From Galbitalea sp036495225 (lineage in GTDB: Bacteria; Actinomycetota; Actinomycetes; Actinomycetales; Microbacteriaceae), in contig DASXNG010000028.1 of NCBI GenBank assembly GCA_036495225.1, positions 1-13,130 on the forward strand: a DNA stretch of 13,130 bases. The letters run 5' to 3'. The position numbers and the translations under genes are program-made. The notes beneath the pieces are model-generated. The model had not been told where the DNA came from and did not search any database. It was given only the letters and a program-made list of their open reading frames with translations. This document shows, piece by piece, positions 5,112-11,923 of the stretch (its first letter is position 1; every line of letters starts with the position of its first letter).

Positions 5112-7454
5112 GTGGCTGTTCCATTCAAAGGTGTAGTGAATGTCGACATCACGGAGTCGACGCCCGATTGGGGTCCGTTCGCGCAGGCGATCGCGCCCGA
5201 CGGCTCGCCGAACATCCTCTACATAGTGCTTGACGATGTCGGGTTCTCCGCAATGGAACCCTTCGGCGGGCTGATCGAGACGCCCAACATCAATCGGATC
5301 GCCGACAACGGGCTGATCTACTCAAACTTCCACACGACCGCCCTCTGCTCTCCGACGCGCTCGTGCCTTTTGACCGGTCGCAATCACACGACGAACAGCA
5401 TGGCGAGCATTACGGAAGCGGCGGCCGGTTTTCCGAACTCGAGCGGTCACATTCCATTCGAGTGCGGCAACGTTGCTGAGGTTCTGGGCGAGCGCGGCTG
5501 GAACACCTACGCAGTCGGCAAGTGGCACCTGACCCCAGAGGATGAAATGAATCTCGCGTCCGTGCGTCGGCAGTGGCCGCTCGGGCGAGGGTTCGAGCGG
5601 TTCTACGGATTCCTCGGCGCAGAGACGAACCAGTGGTACCCAGACCTGGTGCACGACAACCACCCCGTCGATCAGCCGTCCACTCCGGAGGAGGGCTACC
5701 ACTTCAGCGTCGACATCACCGACAAGGCGCTGTCGTTCATTCGTGACGCGAAGGCCGTCGCCCCTGACAAGCCGTTCCTTCTTTACTACTGCCCCGGCGC
5801 AACCCACGCACCCCACCACGCTCCGAAGGAATGGGCGGACAAATATGCGGGCAAGTTCGACATGGGTTACGAGGCCTATCGCGAACTGGTGTTCAAGCGC
5901 CAAAAGGACTTGGGGCTTCTCCCTCCCGGCTCGGAGCTATCGCCTATCAATCCCTACATCGACCGCAAGAGCAACGAGGGCAAGGGATGGCCGGAACTCG
6001 ACACGGTTCGACCGTGGGAGCCGCTCAGCGACGCGGAGAAGCGCCTGTTTGCCCGGATGGCCGAGGTGTACGCGGGCTTCCTCAGCCACATCGACGACCA
6101 GATCGGCAGACTGCTCGACTACTTGGAGGAGAGCGGGCAACTCGAGAACACCATGATCGTGCTGGTGTCCGACAACGGCGCATCCGGCGAGGGCGGACCG
6201 AATGGATCGGTGAACGAGAACAAGATCTTCAACGGGCTGCCGGACAAGATCGAGGAGAACCTCGGCTACCTCGACGAGCTCGGCGGCCCGCTCACGTACA
6301 ACCATTACCCAACCGGATGGGCCTGGGCGTTCAATACGCCATTCAAGATGTGGAAGCGCTACTCGAACTACGAGGGCGGCACCGCCGACCCGATGATCGT
6401 GTCGTGGCAGAAGCGGATCGCGGAACGGGGCGTGCGTCGGCAGTACACACACGCCATCGACATCGTCCCGACGATCTACGGATGCCTCGGGATAGAGCCA
6501 CCCGAAACGCTCAAGGGCTACACGCAGCATCCGCTCGAGGGAGTTCCATTCGCCTCGACGTTCGACGACGAAGCCGCCGACACCGGAAAGCAGACCCAGT
6601 TCTACTCAATGGGCGGCACGCGCGCGATCTGGCACAACGGCTGGAAGGCGGCGGCGCTGTCGCCGGCAGCGCCCGACGCCTGGGCCCACTACGCGACCCA
6701 GGATTGGGAGCTGTTCGATACCACCGCTGATCCGAGTGAATGCCACGACGTGTCCGCCGAGCATCCCGAGATACTGCAGGAGCTCATCAACCTGTGGTGG
6801 TCGGACGCCGGCAAGTTCAACGCGCTGCCGCTTGAGAATCGCAACGTGGTCGAGATTCTGGGTACGGAACGACCGCAGATCGCCAAGGCACGTGAGCGGT
6901 ACGTCTACTACCCGGGAAGCTCGGAGGTTCCGGAATCGGTTGCCCCCAACATTCGCAATCGCTCGTACACCATCGCGGTCGAGGTGGACATTCAGACGCC
7001 GGACGCCTCAGGGGTGTTGTTCTCGCACGGTGCCCGATTCGGCGGCCATGCCTTGTACATCAAGGACAGCAAGCTGAAGTACGTCTACAACTGGGTCGGG
7101 ATGCTCGAACAGTTCGTCGAGTCGAGCGAGCCGCTCCCCACCGGTAGGGTCATTGTCTCGGCGACCTTTGACAAAGAGGATGGGACGATGCCCGCGGAGG
7201 GCACGCTGACACTGCACGTCGGTAAGAACAAGGTCGGCGAAGCCAGGATCAAGACCCAGCCGGGAAAGTTCTCGATCGCGGGCGAGGGGCTGAATATCGG
7301 CAAGGACACGGCCGAACCAGTCACGGGCGACTACGCGGGCGAATCTCCGTGGCCGTTCGTCGGGGGCACAATCTCGCGTGCGATTATCGACGTCAGCGGC
7401 GAATCCTTCGTGGACCTCGCACAGGAAGCTGCCATGGCCTTCTCGCGCGACTAG
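5112..7454 (+). CDS. Arylsulfatase (type I, AtsA/AtsD-like)
   Basis: A 780-residue type I sulfatase that should hydrolyse sulfate esters. The signature CSPTR (79-83) holds Cys79, which must be oxidised to formylglycine for activity. Expected metal and substrate residues are present: Asp41-Asp42, the GKWHL motif (Lys137, His139), His232 in THAPHH, and Asp354-Asn355 in SDNGASGEGG. A lysine at 412 or 415 precedes the EGG motif. After the catalytic domain (to about 600), residues 610-765 look like a beta-sandwich, as in long mycobacterial AtsA/AtsD proteins of similar size. No signal peptide is seen, so it is probably cytoplasmic. Start: GTG at 5112 with GGAGG about 7-8 nt upstream. No formylglycine-generating enzyme or sulfate importer is recognisable nearby, so maturation must come from elsewhere. 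The true substrate is unknown. Confidence 0.95.
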   Translation: MAVPFKGVVNVDITESTPDWGPFAQAIAPDGSPNILYIVLDDVGFSAMEPFGGLIETPNINRIADNGLIYSNFHTTALCSPTRSCLLTGRNHTTNSMASITEAAAGFPNSSGHIPFECGNVAEVLGERGWNTYAVGKWHLTPEDEMNLASVRRQWPLGRGFERFYGFLGAETNQWYPDLVHDNHPVDQPSTPEEGYHFSVDITDKALSFIRDAKAVAPDKPFLLYYCPGATHAPHHAPKEWADKYAGKFDMGYEAYRELVFKRQKDLGLLPPGSELSPINPYIDRKSNEGKGWPELDTVRPWEPLSDAEKRLFARMAEVYAGFLSHIDDQIGRLLDYLEESGQLENTMIVLVSDNGASGEGGPNGSVNENKIFNGLPDKIEENLGYLDELGGPLTYNHYPTGWAWAFNTPFKMWKRYSNYEGGTADPMIVSWQKRIAERGVRRQYTHAIDIVPTIYGCLGIEPPETLKGYTQHPLEGVPFASTFDDEAADTGKQTQFYSMGGTRAIWHNGWKAAALSPAAPDAWAHYATQDWELFDTTADPSECHDVSAEHPEILQELINLWWSDAGKFNALPLENRNVVEILGTERPQIAKARERYVYYPGSSEVPESVAPNIRNRSYTIAVEVDIQTPDASGVLFSHGARFGGHALYIKDSKLKYVYNWVGMLEQFVESSEPLPTGRVIVSATFDKEDGTMPAEGTLTLHVGKNKVGEARIKTQPGKFSIAGEGLNIGKDTAEPVTGDYAGESPWPFVGGTISRAIIDVSGESFVDLAQEAAMAFSRD

Positions 7455-7463
7455 AGCCAGTGC

Positions 7464-7482
7464 GTGCCGGCTCCGCCGACAC
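7464..7482 (+). terminator. Possible weak terminator after the sulfatase gene
   Basis: Ten nt past the sulfatase stop, GTGCCGGC and GCCGACAC can pair as an 8-bp stem with one mismatch around a 3-nt loop (TCC). There is no T-tract, so it is not a canonical intrinsic terminator. Actinobacteria often lack U-tracts, which keeps it plausible. Confidence 0.3.
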
Positions 7483-7572
7483 ATTGCATGATTATGTCTC
7501 CGCCGCGACAATTCTGGTCGCAGTGACGGCAACTGCTGGATCCACCTCAGTTTTGCGATCGCGAACGTCGGA

Positions 7573-7616
7573 GCCACGACTGTTTACTCGGGACGATGCC
7601 CGCAGTCGCTCGTGGC
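7573..7616 (+). other. Nested stem-loop in the gap before the ABC operon
   Basis: GCCACG+ACTG (7573-7582) can pair with CAGT (7603-7606) and CGTGGC (7611-7616), leaving a 4-nt bulge. Inside, CGGG (7589-7592) pairs with CCCG (7599-7602). In total 14 pairs are possible. The rest of the 312-bp gap 7455-7766 shows no convincing gene. If transcribed it could be a terminator for the sulfatase or part of a long untranslated leader. It does not match any riboswitch I recognise. Confidence 0.3.
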
Positions 7617-7716
7617 GGGGTCGCTAGCAACTCAAATCGAACGACTCTGCCCGGACGTGTTCACCAAATGGCAACCCCCGGTCAACGCACAAGACGATTT
7701 CGTTTCCTACGGTAGC

Positions 7717-7728
7717 TAACGCTCGTTA
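7717..7728. promoter_or_regulatory. Palindrome TAACGCTCGTTA before the ABC operon
   Basis: A perfect 5-bp-arm dyad TAACG-CT-CGTTA, 38 bp before the solute-binding protein start. A possible -10, TTACAT (7726-7731), overlaps its right half, so it is placed like a repressor operator. The same dyad with a different centre (TAACG-AC-CGTTA) lies before the FTR1-like gene at 11860-11871. I found no other copy in the window. It does not match the DtxR/IdeR iron box. The regulator is unknown. Confidence 0.5.
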
Positions 7729-7752
7729 CATCCGATCACAAACAAGATTGAG

Positions 7753-7766
7753 AAGGAGTCATCCTT
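7753..7766 (+). promoter_or_regulatory. Shine-Dalgarno of the solute-binding gene within a small hairpin
   Basis: AAGGAG (7753-7758) is a strong ribosome binding site 8 nt before the ATG at 7767. AAGGA and TCCTT form a 5-bp stem with a GTCA loop that would hide the site and end exactly at the start codon. The stem is weak, so any translational control is speculative. Confidence 0.5.
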
Positions 7767-8843
7767 ATGACGCCCAAGTCGCGGTACGCAGCTGGAGGCA
7801 TACTTGCCATCGCAGCACTAGCACTGGCCGGTTGCAGCGCGTCTGCTCCGTCATCGACCTCTACCAACTCCCTTTCTGCTCACAAGGTAGAGCCATTGGT
7901 GCTGTATGCCGCCGAAGGGTACGACGCCGTCATGGGCAAGGCATTCACGCAGAAGACTGGAATCCCAGTCCAGGTTGACGATGACAGCACGGGTCCGCTG
8001 TTGACCAAGATCGCCGCAGAGAAGAACAACCCCCAGTGGTCGCTCCTGTGGGTCGATGGCGACACCGCTTTCGCGTCACTCGACAAGCAGGGCGAGCTCC
8101 TCGACTACAAACCCACCGCAGACTGGAACACGGTCGGGCAAAAGATTGTGCCCGCCGACAACAGCTACGCCCCGACCGGAACCACCGTCATGGCGGCGCT
8201 CGTGTACAACGCGGCCGCGGTATCGAGCGTCCCGACCAGCTACCAGGATCTACTTGGCTCCGCGTACACGGGCAAGGTGGGAATGAACGACCCGTCGCAG
8301 TCGGGTCCGACCTATCCGTTCATCGCCGGGATCATGAACCAGCTTGGCGGGCAGAGCGCAGGTGTCAACGATGGTGAGGCGTTCTTCACGAAGTTGAAGG
8401 CAAACGGTCTGAAGGTCTTTCCGACCAACGGAGACACTCTGCACGCGCTGGAAACGGGTCAAATCGACTACGGCCTCATTCAGAGTTCCGCCGCCACCGG
8501 TGAGACGATCAAGGTGAAGGCGACCGCAAAGTACAAGCCGGAGGTCGTCTATCTGCCGGAGTCCACCCTGCTGCCCAGCGTGATCGGAATCGACAAGGGC
8601 GCGGATGCCACGCAGCAGGCCGAAGCAAAGAAGTTTGTGGACTTCGCGCTTTCGCCCGCAGGCCAGGCCGTGATGCAGACCGGTGACCCGAGCGGAGACT
8701 CGCTGTTCTGGCCCGTTGTCAACGGTGTGACCGCCCTGCCGCAACTCTCGGCATTCCCGTCCGCATACCAGCGCATCGATCCCGCATTCTGGGGTCCGCT
8801 CGAGTCGCAGGTCGTCACCTGGTTCGACTCGTCGATCAAGTAG
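7767..8843 (+). CDS. ABC transporter solute-binding lipoprotein, FbpA-like fold
   Basis: A 358-residue extracytoplasmic solute-binding protein of the family 1/FbpA-related type. The N-terminus has a basic start, a hydrophobic core (residues 9-21) and a lipobox ending LAGC with Cys23, so it should be lipid-anchored. A Ser/Thr-rich linker (24-36) follows. VDDDSTGPLLTKIAAEKNNPQWSLLWVDGD (70-99) and TGKVGMNDPSQSGPTYPFI (168-186) are typical of this group. Classical FbpA proteins carry a Tyr-Tyr iron ligand pair in a GLxNxYY-like block. Here the comparable block reads GLIQSSAATG (236-245), without tyrosines, so free ferric iron is doubtful as the ligand. It starts at ATG 7767 with a good Shine-Dalgarno and lies 15 nt before the permease gene. 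Metals, phosphonates and organic anions remain possible substrates. Confidence 0.9.
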   Translation: MTPKSRYAAGGILAIAALALAGCSASAPSSTSTNSLSAHKVEPLVLYAAEGYDAVMGKAFTQKTGIPVQVDDDSTGPLLTKIAAEKNNPQWSLLWVDGDTAFASLDKQGELLDYKPTADWNTVGQKIVPADNSYAPTGTTVMAALVYNAAAVSSVPTSYQDLLGSAYTGKVGMNDPSQSGPTYPFIAGIMNQLGGQSAGVNDGEAFFTKLKANGLKVFPTNGDTLHALETGQIDYGLIQSSAATGETIKVKATAKYKPEVVYLPESTLLPSVIGIDKGADATQQAEAKKFVDFALSPAGQAVMQTGDPSGDSLFWPVVNGVTALPQLSAFPSAYQRIDPAFWGPLESQVVTWFDSSIK

Positions 8844-8858
8844 AACGAAGAAAGAACG

Positions 8859-10712
8859 ATGTCAACGGCGACTGCACAAACTGAGAGCGTCGTTGGTTCC
8901 GCTGCCGGCCGACGGGATGACCTCCCGTCGGCCGGTGACGCGTTGCCGGCCGCCTTCGACGTAACCGATTGGGCGATACCGCGGGAGTCGGTCGTTACCC
9001 GAGCGTGGCGACGAGCGCGCCGCGTCAATCCACTCACTTTGTTCTGGCTGTTGATCATCCTGATCCTTGTTCTGCCGATCCTTCTCTTCCTGACCGTCGC
9101 GGTCAGCCCGAGCCTGCTGGATCAGGGAACTCAGGCATTCACACTGGCCCCCTTTGCCGAGGCGTTGACGGGGCAACTCTTCGTAGGGTTCCTCGACTCG
9201 CTGATCATTGGCATCTCCACCGCCGTGGTCTCGACCGCCGTCGGGTTCGCATTGTCATGGATTGTGCTGAGAACGAATGCGCCGGGGCGCCGAATTTGGA
9301 CGGGAGTCGTATTCGCGCTGTTGCTCACGCCGTCCTATCTGATCGCTCTCGGATGGGAGCGTCTGCTCGAGCCGAACGGTGTGCTCGACGTGATCGGGTG
9401 GGACGCCACCGGACTGCGAGAAATCTTTTACGGCCCTGTCGGCATCGTGGTCGTGCTGACGGTGAAGGGCATCCCGTTCGCCTACCTCGCGATCTCCAAT
9501 GCGATGCGTGGTCTCGGTCACGAATATGAAGATGCAATACGAGTGCACGGTGGCGGCAGGCTCGCCGCAATGCGGATTGTCGTTACCCTGCTCACACCTG
9601 CCATGTGGTCAGCACTGGCCATCGTCTTCGCGGAATCGGTCAGCGACTTTGGCGTCGCATCCACCCTCGCCAACGACTCGCACTTCCCAGTCGCGACCTA
9701 CACGCTCTACAACGCCATCGAAGCGTTCCCGGTAAATTTCCCCGTCGCGTCCGCCGTCAGCTGGCTGCTCTTGGTGCTGGTTGTCCTGGCGCTGGTCGCG
9801 CAGAATCGTGCCCTGCGTGGTCGCAGCTTTCGAGTTCTAGGCGGCCGGTCCAGGCCCGCGATCCGGCACCAGCTCGGCGTGCGAGGCAAAGTTGCCACCA
9901 CGACGTTCCTGACGATTCTCTTGTTATTCGCGCTCGGCGTTCCGACCTTCGGTGCAGTCGCGGCGTCGCTCATCGATGGTCTCGGATCCCTTGCCGGAAC
10001 TCATCAGCTCGACTTCGCCAATTACCAACGCGTCATCGCGAGCCCTGAGTTGAGCCAACCGCTCCTGTATTCAGCTTTGATGGCTGTAATCACCGCAACG
10101 ATCACGATCGTGCTCGCTGCGGTGTGCGCACGGTTGCTTGCGAACAGCGGCTCTTCGCTCGGAGGCCGCATCCTTGATCTGGTGCTGCTGGCCGCGGTCG
10201 CGCTGCCCGGGATCGTCTTCGCCGCGGGTTACATCTTCGCCTACAACCTCCCCATCGTGAATTCAATTGGTATCCACATCTACGGCACAACGCCTCTCCT
10301 CGTCTTGGCGTATATTGCGACGGCCCTGCCATCAACCTCACGCGTACTGGTCGGCACGATGAGCCAGATCCAGGAATCGATGGCACACGCCTCGCGGGTT
10401 CACGGCAGTGGCGCCATCCGATCATGGCTGTCCATCGTCCTGCCGATCACGGCGCGACCCCTCCTGACCGCGTGGCTGCTGACCTACACCGCGACACTCC
10501 TCGAACTGCCGGTGTCGCAACTTCTCGCACCACCGGGGTCAGAGCCAATCTCGGTCGGCATCACTACAACACTCAGCAAGTACGACTTCGGCGGCGGGAC
10601 TGCGCTCGAGGTGCTCGCGATTCTCTCGGCGCTTGCCGTTGTCGCGGTTGCCTACGTGCTGTTCCGGTTCCTCGCGCCAGCGGGTTGGAAGCACATAGGA
10701 GAAACACGATGA
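8859..10712 (+). CDS. ABC transporter permease, two fused domains (FbpB/ThiP-like)
   Basis: A 617-residue inner-membrane permease with two homologous transmembrane halves on one chain, as in FbpB, ThiP and related importers. Residues 1-57 form an unusually long, polar N-terminal tail. The first half covers about 58-315 and contains the coupling-helix motif EDAIRVHGGGRLAAM (224-238), followed by VVTLLTP. The second half covers about 345-605 with MAHASRVHGSGAI (508-520) and SIVLPIT. These are EAA-type loops that contact the ATPase. The start at ATG 8859 has only a weak purine-rich ribosome site (GAAGAAAG). Translation is probably coupled to the upstream gene, 15 nt away. Its stop overlaps the ATPase start as ATGA. 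The substrate is defined by the binding protein and is not readable here. Confidence 0.93.
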   Translation: MSTATAQTESVVGSAAGRRDDLPSAGDALPAAFDVTDWAIPRESVVTRAWRRARRVNPLTLFWLLIILILVLPILLFLTVAVSPSLLDQGTQAFTLAPFAEALTGQLFVGFLDSLIIGISTAVVSTAVGFALSWIVLRTNAPGRRIWTGVVFALLLTPSYLIALGWERLLEPNGVLDVIGWDATGLREIFYGPVGIVVVLTVKGIPFAYLAISNAMRGLGHEYEDAIRVHGGGRLAAMRIVVTLLTPAMWSALAIVFAESVSDFGVASTLANDSHFPVATYTLYNAIEAFPVNFPVASAVSWLLLVLVVLALVAQNRALRGRSFRVLGGRSRPAIRHQLGVRGKVATTTFLTILLLFALGVPTFGAVAASLIDGLGSLAGTHQLDFANYQRVIASPELSQPLLYSALMAVITATITIVLAAVCARLLANSGSSLGGRILDLVLLAAVALPGIVFAAGYIFAYNLPIVNSIGIHIYGTTPLLVLAYIATALPSTSRVLVGTMSQIQESMAHASRVHGSGAIRSWLSIVLPITARPLLTAWLLTYTATLLELPVSQLLAPPGSEPISVGITTTLSKYDFGGGTALEVLAILSALAVVAVAYVLFRFLAPAGWKHIGETR

Positions 10713-11872
10713 CCGTTATCGACCGGGAGCACGCCGTGAGCCTGCCCGAAAACGAACCGGTGGGTGGTGGAATTCGGCTTCGGGGCGTTACCAAGACTTA
10801 CGGCGCCTTGTCAGCACTTCGAGGCGTCGATCTTGATATTGCCGCCTCGAAATTCACCGTGCTTCTCGGCCCTTCGGGATCCGGGAAGACCACCCTGCTG
10901 CGAGGTATCGCGGGCATTGAGCGCTTCGATTCGGGCAGCATCCACTTCGGTGACCAGCTCATCAGCCAGGGGACCCGCCATGTTCCTTCCGAACGTCGCG
11001 GGCTCAGCATGGTCTTTCAGGACTACGCACTGTGGCCCCACATGACCGTTCGTCAAAACGTCGCGTATGCCATCCGCCGCCGCCGCCTCGGTTCCGCGGA
11101 AGCCACAGCACAAGTGAGCGATGCCCTCGACCGCGTGAGCCTCACTGCCAAGGCGGATGCGTTCCCTCACGAGCTTTCGGGTGGCCAGCAGCAGCGCGTG
11201 GCACTCGCACGCGCCATCGTCGGCGACCCCCGGCTGGTGCTCTTCGACGAACCGCTTTCCAATCTCGACGCGGACCTGCGCGAACGCTTGCGGGTGGAAA
11301 TCGCCACGCTGACCCGTGCATCCGGCGCGACAGCGCTGTACATCACTCACGATCAGGCAGAGGCATTCGCCCTCGCCGATCAGATCGCCGTTCTCAACCA
11401 GGGCCGCATCGAGCAGATTGGCACGCCCGAGGAGATCTACAGGTCCCCGGCCACACCGTTCGTCGCACAATTCACCGGCCTCGCAGGTTCATTCGCAGGC
11501 ACGTATGTCGGCGATCGCGATGGTTACAGCCAGGTTCGCGTCGGGGACCACCAGTTGCTGTGCACCATTTCCGACACGGCAGTCGAACAACTCAAGGTCG
11601 ACCTGCTCATTCGTCCAACGGCGTCACGACTGGTTCCTTTGTCAGATCAGTCGAGCCATTCCGGGTCCGAAAGCAGCGGAGACATCGAAGCAACCGTCGT
11701 CGACGTCGCCTATCGGGGACGAGGGTACGACCATGTTGTTGACTGTGCCTACGGCAGGTTGGTCGGCGTCTTCGATGTTCAGCCGTGGCCTCGCGGGACG
11801 CGATGCCTGCTGCGGATCAATCCCGACGAATGTCTGGCCTTCCCGACACAATCAAGTTCTAACGACCGTTAG
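10709..11872 (+). CDS. ABC transporter ATP-binding protein (FbpC/PotA-like)
   Basis: A 387-residue importer ATPase. Walker A GPSGSGKT is at 54-61, the Q-loop at Gln104 in VFQDYALWP, the signature LSGGQ at 156-160, Walker B LVLFDEP at 176-182 and the switch histidine at His214 in ITHDQAEA. These are complete, so it should be active. Residues about 260-380 form a TOBE-like C-terminal domain ending LLRINPDECLAFP, as in FbpC/PotA/MalK-type ATPases. ATG 10709 overlaps the permease stop (ATGA) and has AGGAG 7 nt upstream. A longer open frame upstream runs inside the permease and is rejected. The stop codon (11870-11872) lies inside the palindrome 11857-11874. It is the third gene of the ABC operon. 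Confidence 0.95.
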   Translation: MTVIDREHAVSLPENEPVGGGIRLRGVTKTYGALSALRGVDLDIAASKFTVLLGPSGSGKTTLLRGIAGIERFDSGSIHFGDQLISQGTRHVPSERRGLSMVFQDYALWPHMTVRQNVAYAIRRRRLGSAEATAQVSDALDRVSLTAKADAFPHELSGGQQQRVALARAIVGDPRLVLFDEPLSNLDADLRERLRVEIATLTRASGATALYITHDQAEAFALADQIAVLNQGRIEQIGTPEEIYRSPATPFVAQFTGLAGSFAGTYVGDRDGYSQVRVGDHQLLCTISDTAVEQLKVDLLIRPTASRLVPLSDQSSHSGSESSGDIEATVVDVAYRGRGYDHVVDCAYGRLVGVFDVQPWPRGTRCLLRINPDECLAFPTQSSSNDR

Positions 11873-11874
11873 AA
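11857..11874. promoter_or_regulatory. Palindrome TTCTAACGACCGTTAGAA before the FTR1-like gene
   Basis: Perfect 8-bp arms around AC. The core TAACG-AC-CGTTA matches the dyad at 7717-7728. It covers the ATPase stop codon and overlaps TAGAAT (11870-11875), a good -10 match for a promoter of the downstream gene. A clear -35 is not seen. A 2-nt loop is too tight for a terminator hairpin, so a protein-binding operator is the better reading. Confidence 0.55.
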
Positions 11875-11923
11875 TCGTATTCAAACACCACGCCTACTCC
11901 TCTTACGCTTCGGAGACTAATCA

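Noticed and set aside
5831..6730. 299-residue frame inside the sulfatase gene on the same strand
   Set aside because: Out-of-frame shadow, very rich in Arg, with no recognisable motif.
10424..10708. Upstream extension of the ABC ATPase reading frame
   Set aside because: It overlaps the conserved second half of the permease. The ATG at 10709 has a good Shine-Dalgarno and the usual ATGA overlap, and the ATPase domain begins right after it.
11857..11874. Palindrome as a transcription terminator of the ABC operon
   Set aside because: The loop would be only 2 nt, there is no T-tract, and the same core recurs in front of another gene, so an operator is more likely.
11857..11874. DtxR/IdeR iron box
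   Set aside because: The known box is built on TTAGGTTAG/CTAACCTAA half-sites. The CGTTA/TAACG halves with a 2-bp centre do not fit.
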